NCBI RefSeq assembly: GCF_014203365.1
Contig: NZ_JACHIS010000001.1
Location: forward strand, 3,844,001 to 3,908,000
DNA: 64,000 nucleotides
DNA from: Actinoalloteichus hymeniacidonis
GTDB lineage: Bacteria; Actinomycetota; Actinomycetes; Mycobacteriales; Pseudonocardiaceae
Reading direction: 5' to 3'
Of the stretch, positions 10,063 to 20,659 are shown in pieces. A program made the translations under genes and the position numbers. Positions within the stretch are counted from its first letter, which is position 1. Each line of letters begins with the position of its first letter. The notes under the pieces were generated by a model that worked only from the letters and a program-made list of their open reading frames with translations, was not told the origin of the DNA and did not search any database.

Positions 10063-11292
10063 TTACCAGACGTCCCTGGCCTGCGCGTCCGCGACGTCGG
10101 CCTGGTGCTCCTCATAGGTGAGGTTGAAGCAGGAGGTGCCGTCGGTCTCGCACTTGACGAAGTACATCCACTCCTCGTCCGTCGGGCTCGCGGTCCCCTG
10201 CAGGGCAGGAGTGTGCGGCGAGGAGACGGGAGTCGGCGGCAGGCCATACCGCACGTAGGTGTTGTACGGGTTGTCGATCGCCCGCACGTTGCCCTCGGTA
10301 CGGATGGATCCGGTGCCCGCGAAGTAGTTGACCGTGGAGTCCAACTGGAGCCGCTCGTCGACCCGCAACCGGTTGAACAGCACCGTCGCGATCGAGGGGA
10401 AGTCGGACTGGATGCCCTCCTTCTCGACCAGCGACGCCACGATCAGGAATTCGTACGGGGTGAATCCGGAGTCGTCCGAGATCCCCGGCATCCCCGCAGC
10501 CTGCAGGCGGGTGGCCGAGGTGCTGAGGACGTTGGCCATCAACTCCTCCGCGCTCCAGCTCGGGTTCAGGTGGTAGAGACCGGGCGCGATCAGGCCCTCC
10601 AGCCTGCGCCTGGGTTCCGGGGCGGCCTCGGCGCCGTCGAAGGCCCAGCTGGGTACGCCGAGCTCGGCGAGGTCGGCGTTCTCCGCGACGTCCCACAACT
10701 CATCGACCGACACACACTGCTCAACACCATCGAGCTCCGCACAACTGGCCTCGGCAAGGATCGTGATGATCCCCTTCGACTGCACACTGCCATCCCCGGC
10801 CATCGTGTCGTGCAGCAACATCCCACCCTGCACATCGGCCTGCCCCAGACGAGCCTCCTCATCCAGGATCCGATTCAACGCCGCCTCACCCGACATCTCA
10901 CTACGCAACAGGTAGAAACCCGGCTGGATACCCGTCGCCGCAGGATTACTCTCAGCAGCCGTCGTGAATGCCCGAGCACTGGCGATCACACCCTCATCGG
11001 ACATCGACTGGGCAATCTGACCGAGACTGGCACCATCCGCCACCTCGATCACCACACTGCCCGAACCCTCACCCTCGAAATCCTCGTAACCGCCGATGCT
11101 CATGATCTGTCTGATGCCGTAGACGGCGCCTGCGGCGACGACCATCAGCATCACCGCGCCACCGATCAAGACGATCATGCGCTTACGTCGCCGGGCGGCC
11201 GGATCCTGAGTCGTCTCCTCCTTACGAGAGGACTTCGATCTCTTGCCGCCGGACTCCTCGTCGAACAGTCCGAGGTCGTGGTCGTCACTCAC
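10063..11292 (-). CDS. mltG: Endolytic murein transglycosylase MltG, copy 2
   Basis: This 409-residue protein has the same architecture as copy 1: a charged cytoplasmic tail (about 55 residues, [10 protein letters not shown]), one membrane helix (about 57-80), and an extracellular YceG domain with [15 protein letters not shown] and SSPHTPAL. It is the copy in the ancestral position, because its GTG start lies 8 bp inside the 3' end of ruvX and has a GGAGGAG ribosome site. The two proteins are closely similar along their whole length, with one block (10679-10960) nearly identical at the DNA level. Both copies keep the catalytic Glu, so both look functional. Confidence 0.92.
   Translation of the reverse strand: MSDDHDLGLFDEESGGKRSKSSRKEETTQDPAARRRKRMIVLIGGAVMLMVVAAGAVYGIRQIMSIGGYEDFEGEGSGSVVIEVADGASLGQIAQSMSDEGVIASARAFTTAAESNPAATGIQPGFYLLRSEMSGEAALNRILDEEARLGQADVQGGMLLHDTMAGDGSVQSKGIITILAEASCAELDGVEQCVSVDELWDVAENADLAELGVPSWAFDGAEAAPEPRRRLEGLIAPGLYHLNPSWSAEELMANVLSTSATRLQAAGMPGISDDSGFTPYEFLIVASLVEKEGIQSDFPSIATVLFNRLRVDERLQLDSTVNYFAGTGSIRTEGNVRAIDNPYNTYVRYGLPPTPVSSPHTPALQGTASPTDEEWMYFVKCETDGTSCFNLTYEEHQADVADAQARDVW
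10679..10960. repeat. mltG: Near-identical tract shared by the mltG genes, copy 2
   Basis: Partner of 9131-9412, in direct orientation with an offset of 1548 bp. Recombination between the two tracts would delete or duplicate about 1.5 kb and leave one chimeric mltG. Confidence 0.95.
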
Positions 11293-11833
11293 GGGGCTCC
11301 TCCTGAGTCCGCCGCTGCTGCACGGTCCGCGCGGCCGACCTGACGTCCAGCCAGGTCTGCAGGATCTCGACGGCCGCCGCCTGGTCCACCACAGCACGCT
11401 GCCGTTTTCCTCGGACACCGCGTTCGGCGAGCACTCGGGTGGCTGTGACCGTCGTCAGTCTCTCGTCGGAGAGTCGAACCGGCACCGGAGCGACCCGCGC
11501 CGAGAGGACTGCGGCATAGGCCTCGGCGGTCTGTGCCGCGACGCCGTGTCGGGCCGCCAACGTACGAGGCAGTCCTACGACCACCTCGACCACCTCGTGC
11601 TCGGCGACGAGGCGCTGGAGCTCGTCGAGATCCCGATCATCGCGTTCATCACGGGACAAGGTACCGAGGGGGGTGGCGAGTATCGCGGCGGGATCACTGA
11701 TCGACACGCCGACTCGAACGGATCCGACGTCCACCCCGAGGCGACGCCCGGCACCGGGATCGTCGGCGCCGGGCCGGTCGGGACCCGAACCGGCGTCCCG
11801 ACCGACCTTCTTCGGCTTCTTGGCCCGGCTCAC
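11285..11833 (-). CDS. ruvX: Putative pre-16S rRNA nuclease / Holliday-junction resolvase-like protein
   Basis: This 182-residue YqgF/RuvX protein has an RNase H-like fold. Visible motifs are [12 protein letters not shown] (first catalytic Asp), the VVVGLP strand, DERLTT, and [15 protein letters not shown] with the last acidic residue. The family matures the 5' end of 16S rRNA in E. coli. The first 30 residues are a basic, disordered extension. The GTG start overlaps the alaS stop by 4 bp, and its own 3' end overlaps mltG copy 2 by 8 bp. The alaS-ruvX-mltG order is conserved in actinobacteria. Confidence 0.93.
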   Translation of the reverse strand: MSRAKKPKKVGRDAGSGPDRPGADDPGAGRRLGVDVGSVRVGVSISDPAAILATPLGTLSRDERDDRDLDELQRLVAEHEVVEVVVGLPRTLAARHGVAAQTAEAYAAVLSARVAPVPVRLSDERLTTVTATRVLAERGVRGKRQRAVVDQAAAVEILQTWLDVRSAARTVQQRRTQEEPRE

Positions 11834-14508
11834 CGGCCCGCCGTCGCGGCGGCCAGCTCCCGCTGGAGTGCGGCGATGGCCTCGGGCACGCCCGCCGGGT
11901 TCGTCCCGCCGCCCTGCGCCATGTCCGGCTTCCCGCCGCCTCGGGCGGCGATGGCGGGTGCGAAGGAGGGCACCAGCTTTCCGGCGGCCAGTCCCTGCTC
12001 GCGCGCGGCCGCGTTCAGCGTGACCAGGAAGGCGACCTTGCCCGCCGCCTCATCAGCCGAGAAGAGTGCGACGACTCCGGGCCGCTCCCCCAGCCGGGTG
12101 CGAACGTCCATGGCCAGGGTGCGGAGGTCTCCACCGCCGACGCCTGCGGGCAACGCAGCAGCGACCACGGCGAGCCCACCGACGTCCGTCGCGCTGTCTG
12201 CGATGGCGCCCGCCGAGGACAACAGCGCGGCGGCCCGAACCTTCTCCAGCTCCTTCTCCGCGATCCGCAGCCGCTCCACCAGGTTCTCCACCCGGGCGGG
12301 CACCTCATGATCGGGCACCTTCAGCAGACCCGCGATGTTCTGGACCAGCGCCCGTTCCTTGGCGAGGTAGCGGAATGCCTCGATGCCGACGTAGGCCTCG
12401 ATGCGTCGCACGCCGGAGCCGACCGAGGACTCGCCCAGCAGTGTGATGGGCCCGATCTGCGAGGAGTGTTCGACGTGGGTGCCACCGCAGAGCTCCCGCG
12501 ACCACGGGCCGCCGATCTCCACGATGCGGACGGTCTCGTCGTAGGTCTCACCGAAGAGCGCGAGCGCGCCGAGCTCCCTGGCGCCCTCCATCGAGGTGTG
12601 TCGCACCGCCACCGGGAGATCCCGTCGCACCGCGAGGTTGGAGACATCCTCGATCTCGCTCCGGGTCTCCGAGGACAGTCCGCCCGGCCAGGCGAAGTCC
12701 AGCCGCAGGTAACCGGGCTTGTTGTAGGAACCGCTCTGCAGCGCGGACGGGCCGAGCACCTCACGCAGGGCGGCGTGCACGACGTGGGTTCCGGAGTGGC
12801 CCTGTCGGGCGCCGGTCCGCCATTCGGGGTCGACCTTGGCCAGCACCCCGGCGCCCTCGACCAACTCGCCCTGCAGCACCCGAACCTGGTGGACCCAGAG
12901 CTTGCGGGCGACCTTCTGCACGTCGAGCACCTCGGCGCGCACCGAGTCGCCCAGGATGCTGCCCGCATCGCTCTCCTGACCGCCCGACTCCGCATAGAGC
13001 GGACTGCGGTCGAGCACCACCTCGACGATGTCGCCCTCGCCCGCACTGCGGACCCGCTCGCCGTCGGCGACCAGGCCGCGGACCACCGACTCGCTCTCGA
13101 GCTGCTGGTAACCCACGAAGTCGGTGGCGCCCTGGTCGAGCAGCTCGCGGTAGACCGTCTTGTCGCCGTGTCCGGTCCGCTTGGCGGCGGCCGCCGACTT
13201 GGCCCTGGCCCGCTGCTCGGCCATCAGGGAGCGGAATCCGTCCTCATCGACCGAGAGACCCTGCTCGGCGGCCATCTCCAGGGTCAGGTCGATGGGGAAT
13301 CCGTAGGTGTCGTGCAGCTGGAAGGCCTTGTCTCCGGGCACCACCAGGCCACCACCGGCCTTGGTCGCGGCGGCGGCGACGTCGAAGATCTTCGAACCAC
13401 TGGTGAGGGTGGAGAGGAAGGTGTTCTCCTCTGCCTGCATCACCGACTCGATGCGGGCGTAGTCGGTGGCCAACTCGGGGTAGGCCGGGGACATGACGTC
13501 CCGGACGACCGAGGTGAACTCGCCGAGCACCGGCTCGTGCACACCGAGCAGCCGCGCGGAGCGGACGATGCGACGCAGCAGCCTGCGCAGCACGTAGCCC
13601 CTGGCCTCGTTGCCCGGCGTCACCCCGTCGGCGATCAGCATCACGCCGGAGCGCGCGTGGTCGGCGATCACCCGGAAGCGGACGTCGGCGACCGGGTCGG
13701 CGCCGTAGCGCTTACCGGAGAGCTCCTCGGCCTTCGCGATGACCGGTCGGACCAGGTCGGTCTCGTAGACGTTGTCCACGCCCTGCAGGAGGTACGCGAC
13801 CCGCTCGACGCCCATGCCGGTGTCGATGTTCTTCGCGGGCAGCTCGCCCAGGATCGGATAGCCCTCCTTGGCGGGTCCCTCGCCTCGGATGTTCTGCATG
13901 AAGACGAGGTTCCAGATCTCCAGGTAGCGATCCTCGTCCACCTCCGGGCCGCCCTCACGGCCGTGTTCGGGGCCCCGGTCGTAGAAGATCTCCGAGCACG
14001 GTCCGCAGGGTCCGGGCACGGTCATCGACCAGTAGTTGTCGGCCATGCCACGCCGTTGGATGCGTTCCTCCGGCACTCCCGCGATCTTGCGCCACAGCAG
14101 GGCGGACTCGTCGTCATCGTGGTAGACGGTGGGCCACAGTCGATTGGGGTCGAAGCCGAAACCACCGTCGGACTGGCTGGAGGTCAACAGGTTCCAGGCG
14201 TGCTCGATCGCCTCGGCCTTGAAGTAGTCGCCGAACGAGAAGTTGCCCGCCATCTGGAAGAACGTGTTGTGCCGCGAGGTCTTGCCGACCTCGTCGATGT
14301 CGCCCGTGCGAACACACTTCTGGATGCTGGTGGCCCTCGGGTACGGCGCGCCTGCCTCACCGAGGAAGTAGGGCTTGAACGGAACCATTCCCGCGTTGAC
14401 GAAGAGGAGGTTCGGATCGTCGAGCAGCAGCGACGCGCTGGGGACCACGGTGTGGCCCGCCCGCTCGAAATGAGAGAGGAAACGTTGGCGGATGTCGTGT
14501 GTCTGCAC
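11830..14508 (-). CDS. alaS: Alanyl-tRNA synthetase
   Basis: AlaRS charges tRNA-Ala. The 892-residue protein is full length: the class II catalytic core at the N-terminus ([41 protein letters not shown]), the tRNA-recognition domain, the editing domain with zinc motifs [11 protein letters not shown] and [13 protein letters not shown], and the C-terminal DHHA1 domain ending in [12 protein letters not shown]. The GTG start at 14508 follows AAGGGA by 6 nt. It heads the run alaS-ruvX-mltG. Confidence 0.98.
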   Translation of the reverse strand: MQTHDIRQRFLSHFERAGHTVVPSASLLLDDPNLLFVNAGMVPFKPYFLGEAGAPYPRATSIQKCVRTGDIDEVGKTSRHNTFFQMAGNFSFGDYFKAEAIEHAWNLLTSSQSDGGFGFDPNRLWPTVYHDDDESALLWRKIAGVPEERIQRRGMADNYWSMTVPGPCGPCSEIFYDRGPEHGREGGPEVDEDRYLEIWNLVFMQNIRGEGPAKEGYPILGELPAKNIDTGMGVERVAYLLQGVDNVYETDLVRPVIAKAEELSGKRYGADPVADVRFRVIADHARSGVMLIADGVTPGNEARGYVLRRLLRRIVRSARLLGVHEPVLGEFTSVVRDVMSPAYPELATDYARIESVMQAEENTFLSTLTSGSKIFDVAAAATKAGGGLVVPGDKAFQLHDTYGFPIDLTLEMAAEQGLSVDEDGFRSLMAEQRARAKSAAAAKRTGHGDKTVYRELLDQGATDFVGYQQLESESVVRGLVADGERVRSAGEGDIVEVVLDRSPLYAESGGQESDAGSILGDSVRAEVLDVQKVARKLWVHQVRVLQGELVEGAGVLAKVDPEWRTGARQGHSGTHVVHAALREVLGPSALQSGSYNKPGYLRLDFAWPGGLSSETRSEIEDVSNLAVRRDLPVAVRHTSMEGARELGALALFGETYDETVRIVEIGGPWSRELCGGTHVEHSSQIGPITLLGESSVGSGVRRIEAYVGIEAFRYLAKERALVQNIAGLLKVPDHEVPARVENLVERLRIAEKELEKVRAAALLSSAGAIADSATDVGGLAVVAAALPAGVGGGDLRTLAMDVRTRLGERPGVVALFSADEAAGKVAFLVTLNAAAREQGLAAGKLVPSFAPAIAARGGGKPDMAQGGGTNPAGVPEAIAALQRELAAATAGR

Positions 14509-14774
14509 GGTGATCCCTTACTGAATCAGGTCTCGTCCTGGACGCGGCGACCGAAGCGGGCCTACCCGGGCGACGGCATGGCATCGGCGGCCGACCCCCA
14601 TCGGGGGACGACACGAACACCCCCGTGGGCGCTCGATCACGCCTGTACAGCCGTTCATCTTCCCGGCCGCGCCTCGGCAGGGTCCGACGAGGTGGGCGAA
14701 ACGGCCTTTCGGCCGACGTGCGGGCTGTCTCGGCGGGAGGGTCTACGACAAGCTCTCGGCGACGAGGAGTCGCG

Positions 14775-15191
14775 TCAGCCTCCCGCCCTCCGCGCTCGTC
14801 CACGCGAGCCGCGCGCCGCCTGCACCGGCGGCAGAGCGCCGGAGATCTCGGCCCGTCGGTGCAGGTCGCCGGTGACGGGCTTGATCGTCCGAACCGGACG
14901 GGACAACCCGGGAATCGACTGACCGGGCACCCATGAACGTGCCGCCGGGTCGGTCCTGGTCGTGGATCCGGTGCGGACCTCGACGATGTCGGCCAGCTCT
15001 CGCTCGCGCTCGTCCATGCCTGCGCGCACATCGGCACCGAAGGAGCCCACGGCGACGGCGAGTTCCCGCACGGCGTCACCGACGTTGGCGGCGATGCCCG
15101 CAGGCGTGGCCTGGCGGGCCGCCTCGGCCATCCGCCTGCTGACGGCGATACCCGCTGCGATGCCCGCGCCGAACCAGAACAGTCGACTCAT
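14775..15191 (-). CDS. Small membrane-anchored protein, unknown function
   Basis: This 138-residue protein has one N-terminal hydrophobic segment (LFWFGAGIAAGIAVSRR), then an amphipathic alpha-helical stretch (about 25-70) rich in Ala, Glu and Arg, then a basic Pro/Arg-rich tail. It starts with ATG overlapping the stop of the DUF948 gene by 4 bp and precedes alaS. The pair DUF948 plus small anchored protein just upstream of alaS recurs in actinobacteria. No enzymatic motif is visible; the function is unknown. Confidence 0.75.
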   Translation of the reverse strand: MSRLFWFGAGIAAGIAVSRRMAEAARQATPAGIAANVGDAVRELAVAVGSFGADVRAGMDERERELADIVEVRTGSTTRTDPAARSWVPGQSIPGLSRPVRTIKPVTGDLHRRAEISGALPPVQAARGSRGRARRAGG

Positions 15192-15613
15192 CGCCTGCCT
15201 CCTCTGATCCGAACCCGTCGACGACCACCACGGTCGGAGTCGAGACTACCGCGTCCACCGCGCTTCCCACGCCTACCGCGCAATGCCTTGCTCAGGCCGT
15301 AGAACAGCGCCGCGAGCTTGACCAGGGGGCCGCCGAGGGTGGCGGTGAACAACGAGCTGAGCGCCGAGACGTTTCCGGTGACGGTGCGCGCGTTGGAGGT
15401 GATGCCGTCCACTCGCTCTAGCTGCGCGTTGACATGAGTGAGAGTGGTGTTGGCCTCGGTGAACAACGGCTCGGAGTTCTCATGAGCCTTGCGGATGGCG
15501 ATGGTCGCCTCGTCCAGGGTCCGACCGAGCTTCAGCAACGGAACCGCCAACAGCAGCACCAGCAGCACGAACGCACCCGCGGCCACGAGTGCCGCGATCT
15601 GGCCTGCCGACAC
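15188..15613 (-). CDS. DUF948 membrane protein
   Basis: This 141-residue protein has an N-terminal transmembrane helix (residues about 5-28) followed by a coiled-coil region (LDEATIAIRKAHENSEPLF and TLTHVNAQLERVDGITSNA) typical of DUF948. The tail is highly basic (RRGKRGGRG). DUF948 proteins are thought to be structural membrane proteins; no activity is established. The GTG start follows an AGGAGG-like site. It is co-transcribed with the 138-residue protein gene. Confidence 0.85.
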   Translation of the reverse strand: MSAGQIAALVAAGAFVLLVLLLAVPLLKLGRTLDEATIAIRKAHENSEPLFTEANTTLTHVNAQLERVDGITSNARTVTGNVSALSSLFTATLGGPLVKLAALFYGLSKALRGRRGKRGGRGSLDSDRGGRRRVRIRGGRR

Positions 15614-15924
15614 GAGACTCCTCCTAGCGGATTAACCGGTGAATGGGAGGTATCGCGATCCCCCGCCGATTCGCCGCGGGGCCGCGTTCCTTGATCGTTC
15701 TTCGAACGGCGATCAGGTTACCGGGTGGCATGCGGAGCCGCTCGGGCAGGCCGATCGGCGGGGAGGGGAATGGGCTGTCCGGCGCAGCAGCGGCAGCTGT
15801 TCGAGTGCCGAGTGTCACCCCTCACACACACTCCGCACCTTCCCATGCGCAGTCTCGTTAGCCTAACCTAACTTTTGCCAAGGGTGGCTTAGCGGTCACC
15901 AGCAGACGAGAATTGTGAGGTCCC
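15614..15924. promoter_or_regulatory. Divergent promoter region of the DUF948 and siderophore transcripts
   Basis: The 311 bp between the DUF948 gene and the decarboxylase gene hold the iron box described separately. A second TTAGC occurs at 15889-15893, close to the iron box. No protein gene is supported here. Confidence 0.6.
15853..15871 (+). promoter_or_regulatory. IdeR/DmdR1-type iron box upstream of the siderophore operon
   Basis: The 19-mer TCTCGTTAGCCTAACCTAA matches the actinobacterial iron box TTAGGTTAGGCTAACCTAA at 15 of 19 positions, including the complete right half. It ends 53 bp before the GTG start of the decarboxylase gene. Fe(II)-loaded IdeR/DmdR should repress the operon when iron is plentiful. 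Confidence 0.85.
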
Positions 15925-17550
15925 GTGACGCAGACCCTGTGGTCCGCTCCGCCCGAAGCACTCGGTGGTTCACCCTCGCTGGCCGCATGTTCACCGGCCG
16001 ACATGCTGCGCGTGATCAATCTGATGACCGCTGGTTTCGCCGGAACCACGGACGTACCCACCCGTTCCGGGCCGCTACCGGAAGGCGCCCCCGCCAAGGT
16101 CGCCGAGATCGTGTCGTCCGCGCTGGGACCCGCCCGGCTGGCCGAGGACGGACTCGGGGCCGCCGACGCGCTGCGGCGCGTGACCGGCGTCCTGGTCGAA
16201 CAAGGTCTGAACCTGACCCATCCCGGGACGCTGGCGCATCTGCAGCCCGCCCCGCTGCCCGTCGCGGTCGCCGCCGATGTCTTCGCGTCGTTGGGGAACG
16301 CCTCGCTGGACACCTATGATTCCGGGCCCTCCGCCGTCGCGGTGGAACGCTGGTTGATCCGCGTGCTGACCGGCTTGGCCGGACTGACAACGCGGGCGGA
16401 CGGTGTGCTGACCCCCGGCGGCTCGCTGTCGAACCTGATGGCGTTGTTACTGGCCAGAGATGCGGCGGCGGCCAGGATCGGCGTCGACATCCGACGGTCG
16501 GGCATCGCGGGCCTGCCCGGTCCCGTGGTGTTCTGCTCCGAACTGGCGCACTTCTCCGTACATCGGGCGTGCGCGGTGTTGGGCCTCGGAGAGGAGGCGG
16601 TGCGATCGGTCCCGGTGGACCGCCACCACCGGATGCGGCCGGATGCGTTGGCCGCGATGCTCGCGGAGCTGGGCCCAGATCGGACCCCGATCGCCCTGGT
16701 GGCCACGGCGGGCACCACCGACTTCGGCAGCATCGACCCGCTTCCGGAACTCGCCGAGATCACCGCCGCACACGACATGTGGTTGCACGTCGACGCCGCC
16801 TACGGATTCGGCACGCTGTTCTCCGACCGGCTCGCCGGGCTGCTGCGTGGGATCGAGCTTGCCGACTCAATCACCGGTGACCTGCACAAGCTCGGCTGGC
16901 AGCCCGCCGCCGCCAGTGTCCTGCTCCTCGCGGATCGCGCGTCCTTCACGCCGTTACACCGCGAGGTCGCCTACCTGAACCCCGCCGACGACACGGCCGC
17001 CGGTTTCGGCGGTCTGCTCGGACAGACCCTGCAGACCACTCGACGCCCCGACGCGGTCAAGGTCGCCACCACGCTGCTGGCCCTGGGCCGAGGCGGTCTG
17101 GGGCGGATGGTCGAGAGCTGCCACGACCTGGCCGAACACGCGATCGGACGCATCCTGGAGCATCCCCGGCTCGAGCGCATCGGCGGCGGAACGCTGACCA
17201 CCGCGGTCTTCCGCTTCCGCACCGCACAGGTCGCCGACTCCGATTCGGTGAACTCGGCGCTGCGCAGGAAGCTGTCCCAGACCGGCGGCAGCCTGCTGGG
17301 CCGCACGACCGCCCGCGACGCAGACGGGATCGAACGGACCTGTCTGAAGCTCACCTTCCTCAACCCGGACACGACTCGGGAACAGGTCGACGAGGTCCTG
17401 GCCGAGGTGGTCGCGACCGGGATCGCGTTGGAGCCCGAGATCCGCGAATCCTCGGTGATCGCCACCGAGACCATCACGGCGGAGACGATCGGCGCGGAGA
17501 AGATCGGTGCGGCGACGCTGCGGACCGCCGGAACCGAGGAGAGCGCATGA
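15925..17550 (+). CDS. PLP-dependent amino-acid decarboxylase of siderophore operon (DesA/diaminobutyrate type)
   Basis: This 541-residue group II PLP decarboxylase shows the core motifs of the fold: LTPGGSLSNLMALL, ATAGTTDFGSIDPL, the PLP-contacting HVDAAYGFG, and the Schiff-base lysine in GDLHKLGWQP. The family makes the diamine building block of hydroxamate siderophores: cadaverine from lysine or diaminopropane from diaminobutyrate. Which one cannot be read from sequence by eye. The GTG start follows GTGAGG. The last 40 residues are a low-complexity Thr/Ile/Ala/Glu tail. The stop overlaps the next start (ATGA). Confidence 0.9.
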   Translation: MTQTLWSAPPEALGGSPSLAACSPADMLRVINLMTAGFAGTTDVPTRSGPLPEGAPAKVAEIVSSALGPARLAEDGLGAADALRRVTGVLVEQGLNLTHPGTLAHLQPAPLPVAVAADVFASLGNASLDTYDSGPSAVAVERWLIRVLTGLAGLTTRADGVLTPGGSLSNLMALLLARDAAAARIGVDIRRSGIAGLPGPVVFCSELAHFSVHRACAVLGLGEEAVRSVPVDRHHRMRPDALAAMLAELGPDRTPIALVATAGTTDFGSIDPLPELAEITAAHDMWLHVDAAYGFGTLFSDRLAGLLRGIELADSITGDLHKLGWQPAAASVLLLADRASFTPLHREVAYLNPADDTAAGFGGLLGQTLQTTRRPDAVKVATTLLALGRGGLGRMVESCHDLAEHAIGRILEHPRLERIGGGTLTTAVFRFRTAQVADSDSVNSALRRKLSQTGGSLLGRTTARDADGIERTCLKLTFLNPDTTREQVDEVLAEVVATGIALEPEIRESSVIATETITAETIGAEKIGAATLRTAGTEESA

Positions 17551-19355
17551 CCGGCCACGACCCACTGCTGAGCACCGATCCGGCGGCGGTGTCGGCGCAC
17601 GCGCATCTGGAGGCGCTCCTGCGCTGTTGGGTGCGCGAGACCGGCATGGAGATCACCGCCGGTCCGCTGCGGATCGCGCTGCCGCGCACCGGCCTGACCC
17701 TGGGCACCGAGGTGCTGCACTTCTCCGCCACCGATTGGCATCGGTTCGGCCCGGTGCGGTTGATCCGGGCGGACGGCGGCGACGCGGGCCCGGTCGATCC
17801 GATCCTGGCGGCGGCGCTCGTGGCAGACGAGGCCGCCCGGACCGGACAGGCGTTCTCCACCGAGGACGGTCTGCTCCCGACCGCCGCTGCTGCCGAGGTC
17901 GCCGATCTCCTCGGCCGCACCTCGGAGTCGCTGACCCGGGTGGCCCGGTACATCGAAGTGCGGCGTAGCGCCGAGGCCTCGGGCGAGCACGAGTCCGATG
18001 GATTCCTCGCCGCCGAGCAGGCGCTGCTCCTCGGGCATCTGCGCCACCCGGCGCCCAAGAGTCGGGACGGGCTCTCCGAGGCCGAGGACGACCGCTTCGC
18101 GCCGGAGCTGCGTGGCGGCTTCGCACTGCACTGGTTCGAGGCCGATCCCTCGATCGTCTCGCACGATGCGGCGATCGACGGGCCGGGAATGGCCCAGCGC
18201 ACCGCGCCCCAGCTGTTCGCCGATCTGTCGGGCATCGCCGCCGTCGATGGTCGGATCCTGCTGCCCGCTCATCCGTGGCAGGCCAGGGAACTCCGAACGC
18301 GGCCCCGGATCGCGGCATTGCTGGCCGCAGGCACACTGCGGGATGTGGGCGAGTCCGGTCCACAGTGGCGGCCGACGTCGAGCCTGCGGACCGTCTACCT
18401 GCCCGGCGAGTCGGTGATGCTGAAACTCTCCTTGGGCCTGCGTCTGACGAACTCGCGTCGGGAGTTCACCCGCACCGAGTTACTGCGCGGTTTGGAGGTG
18501 CATCGGCTGCTCGCCGCAGGTCTGGCCGACTCGACCTTCACGGCCCATCCGGGCTTCCGGGTGCTGCGCGACCCGGCCTGGGCGGCCGTCGACGAACCCG
18601 GTAGGCCGACGGGACCCACGGTGACCGGTCTGGAGGTCGCCGTTCGCGAATCGCCCGCCGACATCACCGATCTCCGCTGTCTTGCGGGGCTGGTGGCACC
18701 TCGCCCCGGGCTGGGCCGTTCCCTGCTGGGCGAGATCGTCGCCACGCACTCGAGCTCCTCGACGATGGCGGAGGCGGCCGCCGCCTGGACCGCCGACTAC
18801 GTCGACCGGGTGTTGGTACCGATGCTGCACCTGTATGCGAGCACCGGCATCGGGCTGGAGGGACATCAGCAGAACACGCTGGTCCAGCTCGACACGACAG
18901 GCCGGATCGTCGGCGGCGCGTTCCGCGACAACCAGGGCTACTACCTGGCCTCGTCGCGACTGCCGGAGCTGTTGCGGGTCTCGGCGGCGTCGGCTTCGAC
19001 CCTGGCCGTCGTCGAGGACGCGTTGGTGGACGATCGGCTCTCCTACTACCTGTTGCGCAATCAGGCGCTGGCCGTGGTGGGCGCGCTGGGTGTCGACGGG
19101 TTGGCCGAGGAACACGATCTGCTGGCCGTGGTCGCCGACCGGCTGCGGGCCGCGCTGCCCGACCTCGCGGAGGCGGGTCCGGACGGGGATCGACTCGCCC
19201 GTCGCTGGTTGGACGCCGAGGCCCTGCCCTGCAAGGCGAACCTGCTGACCCGACTGAAAGGCATCGACGAAGTGCTCGCACCCTTGGACAACCAGTCCGT
19301 GTATCTGACGGCGCCGAATCCGCTGGCGTCGGCGCGGCTGGGTGCAGGCCGATGA
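17547..19355 (+). CDS. IucA/IucC-family NIS siderophore synthetase, type A-like
   Basis: This 602-residue NRPS-independent siderophore synthetase adenylates a carboxylate and condenses it with an amine or alcohol. The motif GHLRHPAPKSRDG with LRGGFALHWFE resembles the HPxHPxxKxRxG block of type A enzymes (IucA, SbnE, AcsD), which use free citrate. Further family motifs are HPWQAREL, KLSLGLRLTNSRRE and GLEGHQQNTL; FRDNQGYYL follows. It overlaps both neighbours by 4 bp. The type assignment is by motif comparison from memory and should be taken as likely rather than certain. Confidence 0.9.
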   Translation: MTGHDPLLSTDPAAVSAHAHLEALLRCWVRETGMEITAGPLRIALPRTGLTLGTEVLHFSATDWHRFGPVRLIRADGGDAGPVDPILAAALVADEAARTGQAFSTEDGLLPTAAAAEVADLLGRTSESLTRVARYIEVRRSAEASGEHESDGFLAAEQALLLGHLRHPAPKSRDGLSEAEDDRFAPELRGGFALHWFEADPSIVSHDAAIDGPGMAQRTAPQLFADLSGIAAVDGRILLPAHPWQARELRTRPRIAALLAAGTLRDVGESGPQWRPTSSLRTVYLPGESVMLKLSLGLRLTNSRREFTRTELLRGLEVHRLLAAGLADSTFTAHPGFRVLRDPAWAAVDEPGRPTGPTVTGLEVAVRESPADITDLRCLAGLVAPRPGLGRSLLGEIVATHSSSSTMAEAAAAWTADYVDRVLVPMLHLYASTGIGLEGHQQNTLVQLDTTGRIVGGAFRDNQGYYLASSRLPELLRVSAASASTLAVVEDALVDDRLSYYLLRNQALAVVGALGVDGLAEEHDLLAVVADRLRAALPDLAEAGPDGDRLARRWLDAEALPCKANLLTRLKGIDEVLAPLDNQSVYLTAPNPLASARLGAGR

Positions 19356-20659
19356 GCGTCGAACGTTGCGACGTGCTCGCGGTGGGCGGCGGACCGTTCA
19401 ACCTGGGGCTGGCCGCGTTGGCCGAGCCGCTGGCCGATCTCGACGTCGTGGTCTGCGAGGCGGCGGCGGAGGCGGAGTGGAGCTGGCACTCCGGGGTGCT
19501 CTTCGACGACGCCATCCTGCAGGTGGGCTTTCTCGCCGACCTGGTCTCGCTGGTCGATCCGACGAGCCCGCTGTCCTTCTTGAACTATCTGCGGGACCGG
19601 GGTCGGCTCTATCAGTTCTACGTGCGGGAACGGTTCCACCCGACCCGACTGGAATACCAGGACTACCTGCGCTGGGCAGCGAGCAGTCTCGACGTCCGCT
19701 ATGGACACCGGGTGCGCACCGTGACCTGGGACGTCGAGGCGCAACGGTTCGCGGTGTCGATCAGCGGTCCGGACGGCGAATCGCGCGAGATCTCGGCCCG
19801 GCACCTGGCGTTGGGAGTGGGAACCGCGCCGTGGTTGCCACCCGAGCTCGCGGGCCTGGGCGCCGACGCGGTCGTGCACTCGGCCGACTATCTGCATCGG
19901 GTCGCCGACCTGGACCGCGCCGAGCGGGTGACCGTGGTCGGCTCCGGTCAGTCGGGTGCCGAGGTCATGCTGGATCTGCTGCGCCGCAGCGGAAGCCGAG
20001 GGCCCCGGCTGAGCTGGTTGACCCGCACCGAGAGCTTCGCGCCGCTGGACTACAGCAAGCTGGTGCTGGAGATGACCACGCCCGACTACGTCCGCTACTT
20101 CGCCGGTCTCCCGGAACAGGTGCGGGACACGCTGATCGCCAATCAGTGGCGGCATTACAAGGGCATCTCCGAGGAGACCCTCGATGATCTGCACGACGAG
20201 TTCTACCGGCGTCAGGCCCACGGCGGGCCCGAGGTGGAGTTGCGCAGCGGGGTCGCGGTGCGGGGCGCGGCCGCTCACGACCGGGGGTTGACGTTGGACT
20301 GCGTGCATCGGGACACCGGCGGCCGGTTCGAGCACCACACCGACATCGTGGTGGCGGCGACCGGTTATCGACACCGCTCCACCGAGTTCCTCGCGCCGAT
20401 CGCCGATCGGCTGGGGCGCGATGATGCGGGCCGTCTCCAGATCCGCGAAGATCATTCCGTTGCGACCGACCCGTCGATCGTGGGCCGGATCTTCGCGTCC
20501 AACGCGGATCTGCACCGGCACGGGGTCGCCGCGCCGGACCTCGGTTTCGGTGCGGTGCGCAATGCGGTCGTGCTCAACACCGTGCTGGATCGAGAGGCGT
20601 ACCGGCTGCCGACCCGCACGGCGTTCACCAGTTTCGGAACACCAGGAGAGGGCGGATGA
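19352..20659 (+). CDS. L-lysine/diamine N6-monooxygenase (siderophore)
   Basis: This 435-residue flavin-dependent N-hydroxylase of the IucD/DesB/RhbE family has the FAD motif VGGGPFNLGLAAL (residues about 10-22), the NADPH motif VVGSGQSGAEVML (about 192-204) and the C-terminal ATGYRHRSTEFL. It hydroxylates the primary amine of a diamine or lysine, the first step to a hydroxamate. It sits between the two NIS synthetase genes, with 4-bp overlaps on both sides. Confidence 0.94.
   Translation: MSVERCDVLAVGGGPFNLGLAALAEPLADLDVVVCEAAAEAEWSWHSGVLFDDAILQVGFLADLVSLVDPTSPLSFLNYLRDRGRLYQFYVRERFHPTRLEYQDYLRWAASSLDVRYGHRVRTVTWDVEAQRFAVSISGPDGESREISARHLALGVGTAPWLPPELAGLGADAVVHSADYLHRVADLDRAERVTVVGSGQSGAEVMLDLLRRSGSRGPRLSWLTRTESFAPLDYSKLVLEMTTPDYVRYFAGLPEQVRDTLIANQWRHYKGISEETLDDLHDEFYRRQAHGGPEVELRSGVAVRGAAAHDRGLTLDCVHRDTGGRFEHHTDIVVAATGYRHRSTEFLAPIADRLGRDDAGRLQIREDHSVATDPSIVGRIFASNADLHRHGVAAPDLGFGAVRNAVVLNTVLDREAYRLPTRTAFTSFGTPGEGG

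Noticed and set aside
8515-11292. The two mltG frames as one gene split by a frameshift
   Set aside because: Each encodes a complete protein with its own membrane helix, catalytic Glu and C-terminus, separated by a terminator-like hairpin.
12307-14922. Long open frame of 871 codons on the plus strand opposite alaS
   Set aside because: It is the reverse shadow of alaS, whose protein motifs are intact; high GC in third positions makes long antisense frames common here.
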